This document shows, one piece after another, positions 49,897 through 62,294 of a stretch of DNA of 64,000 nucleotides (positions are counted from its first letter, which is position 1; the number at the start of each line of letters is the position of its first letter). The position numbers and the translations under genes are program-made. The notes below the pieces were generated by a model. The model worked only from the letters and a program-made list of their open reading frames with translations. It did no database searches and had not been told where the DNA came from. This DNA comes from Zonotrichia leucophrys gambelii (taxonomy: Eukaryota > Chordata > Aves > Passeriformes > Passerellidae). The stretch spans positions 13,294,857-13,358,856 of the forward strand of contig NC_088178.1 of assembly GCF_028769735.1 (NCBI RefSeq), read 5' to 3'.

Positions 49897-51264
49897 AAGC
49901 CTTAGAGAAGAGAACTGGTGTTTCTCAGTGGTCTGTCAGAACAGAGACTGCTCTGCAGGGAGCAGCAACAAACACCTCTGATATTCATTTCCAACCATTC
50001 AGATTAGCATACTGCATTCACTGCTATTTATATCCTCTAACTTCTTGATACCTATGGTTCAGTGAATGTGTCCTAAACCTCTCCCTAGTTTATGAGGGTG
50101 AATTTTGTTTTTATGTTTACTGACTGCTAATGAGGCATCTTCCTGCATTAAACTTGCATAAAACTAGGTACCTACTGTAAAACACTCCTTCCCTCTGCTT
50201 TTTGTCAATTACAAAGGGAATTACAATCTGGCAACAATTGATAATGGCCATGAAGAGATGCTCACTATTCTCTGGATGTTTCAGAGTTAATTTAGTTGCA
50301 GCAAATGGTCAAAACATGGCCCAGTACAAGAAATAAACCCCTCTTGGTCAAATCAAACCATTAAGAACCCTTGAAATCAGGATGGAGCTGGACTTAGCAG
50401 ATCTGAGCAAAGTGCCATGAAGCACCAGTGCCCAGACATGCCATGGCATTGCCACTACTCATCATCCCCTCTACACTGTTTCCAGTTTCTGAGTGCACCA
50501 TGTGAAAGAAGAGCAAGCATAGAAACCCTTGCCAGTTTGCAGTGCCTCCAGTTTAAGCTTTGCCACTTAGCCAATGCAAAATAAAATGAAAAGCTCCCCA
50601 GACATAACTCAGTTGATTCAATTCTTCTGCTTTGGAAGCTGAGGAGACAGAGCTACATCATTCACACATTTTCCTACGTGCAGAGCCAAGCTGTGGGCTT
50701 GGAGGAGATACAAGGCCCAGGGAAGGAGCTCTCATTCCTTCTAACTCTGCCATGAGGGTGAAAAAACCAAACTACAGTTCAGATTTCCACTACTGCAGGT
50801 CTGTGGAAGGAGCAAAACAGCAAATGAGTTTTGATATAACAACCCTAAACTAGTGATGGAAAAGCTGGCTAGCACATCCGTGGCTAAATGCAGTTATTTT
50901 GTTTAATGTAAAAAATTCTACTACAATTGTATATGATCTATATTCTTGGCCTTTAAATCAAGGGCAATCCACAGCTTTGAGGTTTCAGTTTATCCTTAAA
51001 CAATATAAATGGCTGTCCACAGCAGACACAGCTGTATCAGAGGGAAGAACATTGAAAATTTGAGGAAGAACATCTCCATCTAACTGCCTGCAACTGAGAA
51101 ATCAGCTTTCTTCCCAAGAAGAAAAAAAAGGTTGACATTAATTAGGTGAATGCTTAACAATGAACTCAAAGTTTTTATTGTGAAAGATTATTTTATAGTG
51201 AAATATATGTACATCTCCACCTTGGCAGAATCTGATAGAAGATGAAGGAGAATGCAGTACATAC
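49897..51264. other. No gene seen
   Basis: AT-rich non-coding DNA, almost free of CpG, without a recognised repeat. Confidence 0.5.
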
Positions 51265-51339
51265 CGTCAAATGGATGACAACTTCATATAACTTCTTCTG
51301 AGAGAAAGCCGCCTGTTGTTTACTGCATTTATCGACAAT
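51265..51339 (-). CDS. Candidate internal exon, 75 nt, unknown gene
   Basis: On the minus strand CTGGTCTACTTTCACAG precedes 75 bases that end at TTGACG|GTATGT. Only one frame is open over the whole length; it begins IVDKCSKQQAAF and ends KKLYEVVIHLT, phase 0 at both ends. Three CpGs lie inside while the surrounding 250 bases on the left have none. I cannot name the protein. The candidate 30-nt segment at 51628-51657 is in phase with it. A chance pseudo-exon is the main alternative. Confidence 0.35.
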
Positions 51340-51627
51340 CTGTGAAAGTAGACCAGGAATCAGTCTAATTACCAGAGTGCCAGTTGTGCTTGTTAACACC
51401 AGCTTTGTGACCAAATGTTATTCCACAGTTGTCACATCACAAGAAGGTTTCATTACTAACATAATAGTGAACAAGATCACATGCCTGGCTATTGATTGAT
51501 CTGCCACACAAAGGAAGGACGTTTGTTGTCTCTATTATAACCAGTTACATCTGTGTCTGCCTGTATAATATGCACAGGAATGTATCACAAGCAGTTGCTG
51601 CAGTGTTTCCTAATTTCTGCCTGTTAC
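51340..51627. other. No gene seen
   Basis: Would be a 288-base intron if both neighbouring candidates were real. Nothing else is recognised here. Confidence 0.3.
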
Positions 51628-51657
51628 CTCCATTAACAGCCCATTAGGATTTGCAGA
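51628..51657 (-). other. Weak candidate micro-exon, 30 nt
   Basis: On the minus strand a CATTTCTTCTCTATTGGTAAAG acceptor-like stretch (20 or so bases) precedes a single open frame reading SANPNGLLME, ending at ATGGAG|GTAACA in phase 0. It would join in frame to 51265-51339. Thirty bases carry little weight alone. Confidence 0.12.
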
Positions 51658-54304
51658 CTTTACCAATAGAGAAGAAATGACCTTGCCATAATTTGTCTTT
51701 CACAATCTTCAAAAAATTGTTTCCATCAACCTTCCTGCAGTCCTACCAGGATTGAGACTTACTCAACATTTGCATTATAAATGTATTATTTCTGCCAAAT
51801 CAAAAGCTATTTTAATTCTTTCTGCACACAATTGGGTAACACAGCGGGAACAGCAGAAATATTCATCGTTACTGCAGTTGAATGGCTCTGAAAGAACTAT
51901 ATCTTAGACCAGAGAAATGCACTGCTAACAAGCACTCTAGACAAAATGAACTAAGACTGACCCTCAGAGCATCAAGATATTGCTTGACTGACCAGTCATA
52001 AATGCAAACAGCAGCTTTCAGGCTTGTTGCTGATATGAGAAGTGAACAGCCTTGTTTATTTTTCTATGAACTCAATAAATATTACAATACAAAAGTGGAT
52101 TTGTTTATCATTGTGAGCCTACAGAAAAACAAGCATGCCTCATCATCTTATCTGATGATGAATGATTTATCAGGCAGAACATGAATCTGCTTCTGAGTCT
52201 ATTTTCCTGTTTATGCTTGTTGAGCAGATACAATTTAATGAAGAATATAAAGTACTTAAAATCTGTCTACCATTAATAGTTTAATTAAACTGACATGTAC
52301 TTCAAAAACAGAGAGACAGAAAACATTAATTTTGGTTATAAAGGGCATGGCATTATTAAAGTGCAATTAAAAACAACACTCACTTACAATTAATAGCTAA
52401 AACAATTTAATTATTTAACATCTAATTGTCAGTCCTGGCCAACCTAGCCACCCCAAGATAGGTGTGTTCTTTGGGCCTCATGTGAAGTATGTTACATGGT
52501 CAGGCCCAAGCACAAGATAACAAGCTGCTCCTGAGCAATATCTCACTGCAAATGCCCTGACAAAACCTCGCTGTGCCAGGGGTGGCAGAGGGGCCTCCCA
52601 TGCCCTTGAGGATCCAGTTCCCACAGGATCCCCCAAGCCCCTCCACTGGGGCAGGCAACAGCCTCTGCTGGGGCTGGAGCAAAGCCCAGGGCATGACTGG
52701 TGAGCCAGCTCCTGGTGGTGTGATCACTTTCCCTGGGAAAAGCACTCTGCCAGGACCCTTGGACATACTGAAAAACCTGTTTTCTTCCTAAACTTCATGT
52801 CTCACAGCTCTCTCCTTCTGTCCCACTTGATTGAAATTGATCAACTGGCTCAGCAATTATTTGATGGAAGGCACTGGAAAAGAGGAGCAAAGAAAAGCAG
52901 CTCACACACACAGGTCCTATTTTGCTTGGAAACAGGACAAAAAACCCCTCTCCTGCCAATTTCAAAGTTAAAACCCAAAGATGCAACGTGAGAGTCTGCC
53001 AAAGAATTTGTTTAAGATGACTTAAGATGACTTCTCAGGAGCATAAATCCTTCTTGAACAGAGTAGCAGTGGAAATGTCCCTGAAATTCAACCTACATTT
53101 TTTTTAGAACATAGCAACAAACAAGTTTAGAAATTCCATCTGAATTTCAGGTTCAGAAGAAAATACAGACTTAAAACACAGGACTAGTCTGAAAACATGA
53201 ATTCTGTTCAACAAGTAATTTCAGTACTTGCAGAGATATATTGAGAAGTCAGATTTTTGGTGTTTTCCATCAAAAGTGAGATGGAGCTGTCCCTCACAGC
53301 CAGGCTCCCCACTGTAGAGACATCATCTGTGAATGGAGTGATCGAGCCTGGGTTATACCACTAGCCAGGCACAGGCCACCAGGCATCTGAGATTTCTGGT
53401 ACATTTGGGAGAAAGTCTGGTTTCAAGGATTTTCTTTAGAAATACTATTTAATTAAACAATTCCCAAGAAACATTGTCCTAATCACAGTTAAAGAAAAAC
53501 AGCTGCTAGTTTTTTCATGTGGGCAGCATGTCATGGCAAGATCCAGGGCTCTCAGCAGAACTTCACAGGTCTCAAAAGTTTACTCCTACAAGGAAATTTC
53601 AGAATTAATATCCTACCAAGCCCAGCTATCCTTGAACACAGCCTGAAGCAGATGTTATTTCAGGACTATTTCACTACTTCCTATAACTTTTATTTACTCA
53701 TTTCCTTATAAGCTGAGGTGTGGGGAGTGGCTGCAACTGCCTCCCATAAACCCAAAAGAAGACACAGTCCTCTATTACCTCCTCATGTGGAAAGGAGGGA
53801 AAAGCCCAACAACATAATGTAAATATTCAGTAAAGGTTTTCTTTGTGCCTTTTTCCCAATCCAGAGAGTGTCATCACCTTTGTCACACCACCTGATGGTT
53901 TCTGACTCTCTTCTGAAGCCTGGGAAAAGGAGAAATCCTTCTGCCCAGGCTGCAGGTGGCTGAGCCAAGCTGGAGCCTCTGTGATTGAGCAGAGACGTGT
54001 GCCCAGCCCGGGTCTGCCCTGCAGGGACAGATTTCACATCTGGGCTGACACCGGGGCTCCAAACCTTTACTGTGCTGCAAGGAGGGCACCTGGGCTTCCC
54101 TAGAAGAATCTGGTTGAGGAAATGTGGGTTTATCCATGATTCCATAGACAGCATTTCACTGACAAAAATACTTTTTCATGCACCTGTAAGCAATATATAA
54201 AAAATTATAATAAAATTAATGAGTACAAAAGAATATATTCCTGCACTCCAGTTTCTCCATAAAAAAAATATTTTTCTTGATTTTAATCTCTGTTAAATTT
54301 AACA
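51658..54304. other. No gene seen
   Basis: AT-rich DNA with GC-richer patches at 52.54-52.76 and 53.9-54.08 kb that open frames on both strands. A short tandem (AAGATGACTT twice) is near 53013-53032. Confidence 0.5.
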
Positions 54305-54332
54305 CTTAAATTTCTCTGTGGAGAAATTTAAG
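54305..54332. repeat. Perfect hairpin, 12-bp stem and 4-base loop
   Basis: CTTAAATTTCTC, TGTG, GAGAAATTTAAG: twelve exact pairs closed by a tetraloop-sized gap. The ends do not extend. No repeat family recognised. Confidence 0.85.
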
Positions 54333-55566
54333 AGAAGAGTGAAGTGGCAAAGAGTGGGATTTAGTAGGATCATTAAAAAATAAAGCATAAACAGTGTCAC
54401 TCTTTACCTTTTCTCCTCTAAAGAGCATTATAATAATCTATTTATTTTCAATGCAGCCATTAAGGCAGGCACCTTCTCTTAAAAACACCTGCACTGACAC
54501 ATCTTGGGGTTTGAATTCAGTTAAGTTATCCTCAAAAGAGTAAACAGAATCATAGATGGTCAAAGTTAAAGCACTTCCACCGACCAGAAGAAATTATTAT
54601 GAGAATGGGTATTCATTTGAAGGTCTTGTGAGGAATTCAGCCAGTGAAGCACTGAGGAGTATCTGCTGGGCAGGTACCAGGTACCCTCACTGCAGAGTGG
54701 TGAGCTGCCTTGCCACTGAGCAAAGCACAGGGAGGTGGCTGCTGAGCAGCCGAAGCCTTTGAAGGGGTTTGGCAGAGCCAAACCACATTAAACCTTTGCT
54801 CACACTCGTTTCAAGACCTGTAACTAAGATTTAATTGCACTCTAATACAGGCCACCAGAGTAGTCAGCATAGAGGATAAAGTAAATGAAGAGATATGAAC
54901 AGCCTTTACAGCATTGCATATAAGCCAGAAGTGAAATCCCTTGTGCCTGGACCAAGCTTCTGTGCTTGCATGGGGATTTCTACCAGATTGCTACAACCAC
55001 ACCAGTAATCAGATGTTTGCACATAGAGAACAAAACACCAGGCAATTACTGAGCTGTTGTTTTATTCACGGTTTATTCACTGTTATGTGACTGATGCAGC
55101 CTGGAAAGACAAACATCTTATGAAATACTGTATTCAGTGACCATGAGTTTCAATGTTTTCTTTGAAGACAGATCATTGCCTATCACTTCACACTTTTCAA
55201 ATCTATATATCAAGCCTTACCCTATTAACACGGTTTTTTTTAGATTTCCTGCATTTTCTTGCAATTTTTTTGTGCAAAAACACCTTAAAATACTATAATC
55301 TTTTAATCAAGGCTTGCCCCACATAAAATGCAGGTAAAGTATGTCTAAAGCATTCCTGACATATAACTAGTAAGAAAAAACCTACCACAATGTGTGGCTG
55401 TCTAGGTGGCTTTACAAATGAAATCAAGGCATTAGAAATAGACTTTGTTATTATTGTGTTTAAATTAAGCTTGAAATGCCATGCAACTGAAATAAATATC
55501 AGAAGCAGAACAGGGAACCATTTGGTTTCTGAATACTAAATGCAATCAAAAGGTAATGGTACTTAC
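54333..55566. other. No gene seen
   Basis: AT-rich. AGAATCATAGATGGTC at about 54547 resembles a CR1 end, but the following bases do not continue as CR1. Confidence 0.5.
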
Positions 55567-55646
55567 AGATTTTTCACATACAAACAGATTTATGAAAATG
55601 ATAAAAATCATTTGCTCATTGAACTTCAGGAATCTGGTGGCTTCTT
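55567..55646 (-). other. Weak candidate exon, 80 nt
   Basis: On the minus strand TATTTGACTATTCACAG precedes 80 bases that end at AAATCT|GTAAGTACC, both good splice matches. One frame reads EATRFLKFNEQM then a hydrophobic IFIIFINLF and ends CEKS in phase 0. The AT-rich, CpG-free content makes a chance frame likely. Confidence 0.2.
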
Positions 55647-56559
55647 CTGTGAATAGTCAAATAAGTTAACTTGGGTAGCTTCTCTGTTTCAGTGCTACAG
55701 ACATGCAGAATTTATATTTAAAAGGGTACTTTTTAAAAAGCAAGTAACTTTACCATTAATGTAACTTAAGATAATGAGACAAACTATAGTATTAAAAAGG
55801 AATCAAGTTCAGTGTTCACAGTCGAAAAAAATGGGAAGTCAGCAATTTCCATTTTGTTGCTAATAAACTTTACTTCCACATTTGCATACACAAGAATTTA
55901 CTCACAAATCCTGAAGGCAGGAGCCATTTACTTTAACAATTTTTTCTTTATATATTTCTATTTCATGGTTTTATGAAAATGTTTCTATTAATTTGAAGTT
56001 CCTAAAGAGCTTTTTTCAGTTCAGAAAAATCTTTCCATTGTTTTTCAGCATCTCTGATTACTTTAAGTAATCTGCAGTCTCAGTAAGAGCAGAAAGTTTA
56101 TTGACTCAGAATTTTCTTGTGATAGCTTTTCAAAACTTAGTATTTAAATGAGTTTATATATTAAGCAAAGCAGCAAAAATGTACTGAAAATTTTAGGGGC
56201 CCTAGGGCCTTCTCAAGATGCATGATGTCTCTTCCCTGCTTTGGAGTCTCAAGAATGCTAAATAAGGAGAGAAAAAAATCCTTATTTCAGAAGAAGAAAA
56301 AAAAAATCCAAACCAAAACTAAATACTACCCTTAAAATACAAGATCACATCAAAACTGTTTCAGCTGTGGGTTTATATTCATGTTCTGCTTGCCAATATT
56401 TTGGGTAGGATTCTGAAGCTGCACTTTGATCCTTTAAGGACCTCCTATCCCCTGGGCTCAGGTTTGATTCAGTATTGGAAGTGCCAGAACAGCAGCTGCT
56501 CTTTGAGCAATCTGGATGAAATTTCTCAAGAGCAGCTTTTCCCGCAATATTTTGAACCA
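55647..56559. other. No gene seen
   Basis: AT-rich. TTTTTAAAAAGCAAGTAACT at about 55730 recurs nearly exactly, with the bases after it, at about 10120, hinting at a shared old repeat fragment. Confidence 0.4.
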
Positions 56560-56960
56560 ATCTGAATTGAGAAAAGCAGGGACAAAATAAAAAAGATAAA
56601 CACAGAAATCAGACAGAGTAAAACCTGGAAGGGGAATGTGGAAAGCAGAATGGGAGCTAGGAAATACACATTTGTGGAAGGACTAGGGAACCAAATGGAA
56701 AAACTGAGAGAAACATTTGGAAAAAAAAAACCTGAGGAGCAGAAGGCTGACAGAGGAGGCAAAATCTGTGAGGGGGAAAAGTGAAGAGGGGTAACAAACA
56801 AGCACAGAAAGGAACCAAAAAATACCACTGAGAGAGGTGAAGGAAGGACAAAGGGCAGAGAGACAATAACCAACTGCATGAAACAAAAACATCAGGGAAG
56901 AGAGACGGTAAGGAAGGTAAACTGGAAACAAACCCAAAAGGCAAAAATTTTACAGAGTGA
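56560..56960 (+). other. Purine-rich strip of about 400 bp
   Basis: The plus strand is dominated by A and G with very little T, for example runs such as GAGGGGGAAAAGTGAAGAGG. It is irregular rather than a simple repeat. The overlapping minus-strand frames of 84-117 codons, rich in Phe, Ser, Leu and Pro, are the pyrimidine shadow of this bias, not proteins. Confidence 0.7.
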
Positions 56961-57262
56961 AAGCCGAACCTATAAAGCTTCATTAAGTTTTCAGGAAATT
57001 AGTTTTGAGCAAAGTCCAAGCAGCACAACGATGGAAGCATATTCATTTCTTTGCCTTCTCAATCTGCCTTCAGGTTAACAAAGCAAACCCAAAAAATAAA
57101 CATCCAACCTAATGGAACTGGTAAGGGGGACATGGTATAGCAGCTCCTGCCTTCTCCCTGTGAACAATGCAATCTGCTCCTTTCGTGCCCTGCTTTCAGA
57201 ACAGCAGGAATAAACAGGCAAAACATAATTTACAGCCTTGGTTTATCTATATCCACAGCCTG

Positions 57263-57285
57263 TCTGCTGGTTCAAACCCAGCAGA
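57263..57285 (+). repeat. 8-bp stem with T-arm-like TTCAAAC loop
   Basis: TCTGCTGG-TTCAAAC-CCAGCAGA pairs perfectly. The loop looks like a tRNA T-loop and GGTTCAAACC like a B box, but there is no A box, anticodon arm or acceptor stem upstream, so it is not a tRNA gene. Confidence 0.7.
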
Positions 57286-59842
57286 ATGTGTATGTGTGCA
57301 TTCAGAGAGATGGCTGTCATTAGCCCAACCATGTTAACCAAGGTATAAAAGGCAGGACCAGATCAGTAATAAAGTTTACACTTCATTATGGATGTCAAAA
57401 TCCTTGCTGATTTTTTTTCACTGCAAGAATCTAGCTTATTAAATTTCACAAGCAAAACCATCTCTGAGTGAGCATTCAGGAATCAGTTACTTGGAAGCCT
57501 TCAGGATTAAAATCTAAAACCAGATATTTCCTTAATAAATTTACAGAATTAGAACAACTGGACATATTAACATACGTCTCTGTTTTCATGGCTGTAAAAT
57601 GATTGAATTCTTGTCTCATCAAATTTACATTGTAGAATCTGAATATAGTATGATTAGACATTATTTTAACAACTACATTACAATACAATTTAAAATAAAA
57701 TGGCCCTTTATATCACACTAATATCAGTGTTTTAAATAACAAAGGGGACTTTTTTTAAAAATAAAGGAAAGGATTAGCATTTAGTTTCAATCAGTATAAG
57801 CAATGCTGTACCAGTTGGTGTCTCAAAGATTCAGAATTTTATTAATATTCCAGAGATGCATTTGTGTTGCCTCTGGGTACACTGAAAAGCCACTTAAACT
57901 GCACTTAAAGCAGCACTACAGGATCAAATTGATGTGCATCAACCATTTACAATAAAACTTGATTATTATAAAGGCATACATATTTGCATAATTACATGTT
58001 TGATTTTTTGATAATGCAGCATACACTACAAAATGTTGCTTCATGTAGAAAGGCATCGTCAAAAAGCACCATCTGCTGTAGTGTTTAATGCACTACAATG
58101 TTTGAAAAATCCTGAAGGTAGATTGATGCAAATCAAAGGAGAAAGCAAAGGAGTTTTGCTAGAACAAGGGGCTCAGGGAGGGAGGAGGGGACTCACTACA
58201 GAACAGTGTGGACCTTTTGTTAGGCTGTCCTCTGTTTCTCTCTGGCTATTTCTAAATAAAATTTTCAGGGGACAAAGGTAAAAGACAACAGAGCAGCACA
58301 TCCTACAGTCCACAGAACACAGGATTGCTAACTTGAGAGCATTTGGCATAAACACGTTTTTGATGTTTTTACTAAAAACAAAAATCAGTAGTGTTTGCAA
58401 TGAAGGAATTATAATGGAAAAGAAAGCAAACTTAACAAGAATTAATCTTTTCAAAGGAATCTCTATTAAGCATCACAATAGCTCAAAAGACATAGAACTT
58501 GGAAGTAAGAATATCTCCACATTTTCTCAATTCAAAACAAGAAGCCACCCGATCTTCAGTAATATCTGACCATGTCTGAGCAGCCCCAACAGAAGCACAA
58601 TGGGTTCAGTAAGTTGGATGCTAAGATTGAAGAAGTGAATGTGCATCTTTGATTACAAAGAAAAGCAAGCATTTCTAGACTGAGCACTGTTAGCCCAGGG
58701 TTCTTGTATCCTAAAAATATGCATCATTTTGATTAGCACTACATGTCTATCATTTTAATACCTGAGGCTTTTTTTCAAAGTGGATTTTGAGACAAGACAT
58801 TAATCAAATGTAGTTGTAACTGTTTGTAATAATATTCTGCCATCCTGAGGAGTTTTGTGCATGCATCCAGAATACACACACAGAGAGAAAAGAGTCATCT
58901 GTGGCTTTTTCCAAGTCTGTTGCTACCTCTGAGCTATGCTGTGAACATTTTTGGACAATGTGCTGAGCAGTAAAGCACAGCACTGAGCCAAGACACGGCG
59001 GATCTGGCAGGGAAGTCAATAGGCATGTACTAGCCTGTTGCTTCCCAGTAGGAGCTCATTCCTTCACAAATTGGCCTTTGGTAAGCAGTGTGATTCATTG
59101 CTCAGGGACTGGATTACAAGCTGGAAACCAGCTGACAGAACTTGGGCAACTCATTTCACATCTCCGTGCTATCCATTTTCCTTCCTCCTGTTTTTCACAT
59201 CACATTAGTTGAAAATTATAAAACTCTTCAGGGCAAGAAGGACTTTTTCATAATACAAGTTTCCAGCATGTTGGGTATTAAACAAGCTTTTATCTCTGTG
59301 GGCACCTCAAGGTATACCAGGATACAAACAACAGTTGGATTATATGCTATATGTGGGATAAATACCAAGTCAATTAAAAAGCATCTTTAACAACACAATC
59401 TGACTATAAAGTCTAGCAGTCAAGAACAGCATCTGGCTCCAAGATGTATTCTACAGTCCATGACACCAAAGAGCTTCAGAAACAGATGAAATTTTGTCCA
59501 GACACCTGAAGGAAAAATATGGTTGTGTATGTGTGAATGCAAATATCTCAAAACCTTCTGTGCCCAAACCACAACAGCTTGCATGTAGATTCGTTGAAAC
59601 CAAAGGGATGGCCATAGAACTGGAAGCCCTAAAGCTGCACTGCTGGCCTGTTAGGCTACGCTACATCTGGACTATAATAAATTTACATTCCCACCAAGAA
59701 AACAGCCACTGTTTTGTAGTTATAAGACAGATTTTGTTTCACACTATGTCAGAATGCGCTTGAGTCCCCTGCTATGCATTAGATAATTAAACATCCAGGT
59801 TTCTTACCCTGACTTATCAGGTACAATTATAGTTTGGCATCA
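57286..59842. other. No gene seen
   Basis: AT-rich non-coding DNA with no recognised repeats. Confidence 0.5.
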
Positions 59843-59895
59843 GGGATGCTGAACACCCACACTGTCATTGACTTAGATCAGCACTGTGAAATCCA
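59843..59895 (+). mobile_element. Ancient CR1/L3-like repeat fragment
   Basis: GGGATGCTGAACACCCACAC, TCATTGACTT and CAGCACTGTGAAATCC follow the order of an old amniote repeat that I recall as GATGCTGAGCACCC..CCATTGACTT..CAGCAC..TGAAAATC, with an internal loss after TTGACTT. The resemblance is by eye and the family name uncertain. Confidence 0.35.
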
Positions 59896-62294
59896 ATGCT
59901 TCTAAAAAATCAAATCTTTTGCAGAAAATCTTTTCCATATGAAATCTTTTTTTAAAATAACAAACATATGGTTCTGTGTACACAGTTCATGAAAAACTAA
60001 GAAACATTTATCTTCTGGTATTTTCCCCATGCCAATCATTTACTGGGTTGAACTGGACTGCACTTTGATGCAGTGCCATTTCCTCTGCCTGCACTTGAAG
60101 CAGAAACTGAATGGTTTCTTGCTCATCAGGTACCTGTACTGAAAAGATAATGTCATATTTATAATATAGTATTGAAAATAGCCCCAAACTACAACAAAGC
60201 CTCAAAGGCATCTGTATTTCTTTTCCACTGAAGTCACTATGTGAATTTGGTCATAGCACCCAAAAAGGAAACAAAACCAGCCAGGCAGAGGCAAACCTTT
60301 AGAAACAATGAGTTTCCCTTTTGTGCCTTAATATTCTGCTCTTGATGAGCTTCTCTGACAAAGTCTGCACTAATCGTTGCTGGAATCAGCACAGCAGAGG
60401 CTGCTAAGCAAAGGCTTTTTCTCCACCTCTCTGCACTAGGCAGACAGGGTTTTCATTACATATATCATTTTCAACTTGCTGCAGTGATTCCACAAAGACA
60501 GGAGGATTTAGACAGCTAATGAATGGGGGTGGGGAGCAGGCTGGAGTTGGAGCTTCAGTGCTAATGTTTAAGGCTAGATACTATGAGTGGCTTCACACAC
60601 AGGGCACTGCCACTGATTTTATTTTCATTGCATGGCACTGACGGACTTTGACAGCCAAATCACTCATCTCTAGTTAATTACTCAAAGTTGGGGAGTGGGA
60701 TTTTTTTTCTTTTTGAACATTTATTGCTACAGGAGTTAGGGCAAGGCTTGTTGGTCATTGCCTTGCACCGGTTATTATGGTGCTGCAATGACAGCAAAAT
60801 TATTTATCTTTTTGTTGCTAATTAAGAACAGAAGTGAAGAATAGGTTTGGTCTCAATATACTATAGGATCTAGGGACCATTTACTACATCATAATGAGAT
60901 GCAAGAGATGCTGTATAACTCAGTACATCTACAAGTCTCTTACTGCTTTATTATTAGGAAAAAATCCATCTTGTAACTTAACTGACACAAAGTTACCATC
61001 TTATAAATAAGATAAACATGAATGAGAAAAACAACATTCCCCTCCCTCTCCCCAGGTGAAAAGATATACCCCTTTCCAAGCTCCCTTCCAGCACAGAATA
61101 CTCTGTTTCACCAATATCAGTACCCTTGCTACTGTTCAGCACTTTGGTCTTACTCACCTTCTGCAGACATGTCATCAATATTGCCTGCCACTTGGGAGAA
61201 CAGACTATACTGATTACAAAATACAGGTTCTATAAATCTGATTATTTTAATGATAAAACAGGATATTTTAGGCTTTCTTCTCCCTGAAGAACAAAGAACA
61301 ATTGCAGATTGATTGTAAACCAATTAAGGGCCTTAGAGCTATAAGTTGCGAATATAATTTCTTTCTCCTAGGGGAAGAAAACAAAATAAATAAACAAAAA
61401 ACAATTCTAGTTCCTACCTCTCTGCATAATAACTTATGATATGAAGCTGTTTATTCAAATCTAAGTGTTGAATTATGACTTCAACTTTCTCAAGCCATAG
61501 TTATCACCAGATCCTACTCAGCTGCCTCTTTCAATGACCAACATCCACTGACACGTCAGGCAGAGAGGGAAGAAAGTGGCGAACATCACAGAACACAGGC
61601 ATACGGCCAAGCACAAGCAGTTTTGATCTTTAGGGGATGTTATTCTCTGCAACACTTCACAGAAATTAAATAAACACTAGTTGTAGAAAGTGACCCCACT
61701 TCAATGCCAACTCCCTCCTTAAATGCAGAATGTTGGACGCTTGAGGAGCCCCAGGGTACGGTACAGCCTTTGAGAAGGCATTCTCCAGACTGACCACAGC
61801 AATCTACTCCCATCATGGCAGGTCACCACCGTCCTCAGAGCTGAATGGAAACTACAAGGATTAGTTAATACCCTTTATCTTACATTTAAGGCTATTCTCT
61901 CCAACTATATCCTGCTGCCAATGCTCAGTTAATAGGCTCCTGTAGTGAATAACATCATGTGCTCTGTCAATTATTCATAATGAGACAAGCGTTTTCACAT
62001 CAGAATGCCAACTTGTAATGTGATGAGCCTGTATTGCACAAGTGTATCAAAGCTCAGTCTCATAACATCACTAGTTTACTAAGTGAACTTTGAACAGGAT
62101 TTATTCCCCAGTCTGTTCAGTCCTAATTTTCATGAATTTTGAAAATAGAAAATGTCTTCTCCTTGGCAACATTTTTAGATTATGGTTTGTATTTTAGATG
62201 CTTGATTTACTGCTACATTGCATTTATTCTAACACATCATTGATTCCCTGTCTCGTACATCATATTTAGTTACTTTTTTATTGTATAATTTCTA
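59896..62294. other. No gene seen
   Basis: AT-rich. A few CpGs survive at 61.57-61.82 kb, upstream of the transposase remnant, but I see no transposase homology there. Confidence 0.5.

Noticed and set aside
54547..54575. CR1 3' end on the minus strand
   Set aside because: Starts like CR1 (AGAATCATAGATGG) but does not continue with the expected sequence.
56526..56983. Hydrophobic Phe/Ser/Leu-rich minus-strand frames
   Set aside because: They mirror the purine-rich plus strand; three overlapping frames share the same bias.
57263..57285. tRNA gene or tRNA-derived SINE
   Set aside because: Only a T-arm-like hairpin with a B-box-like loop is present; no A box or other arms.
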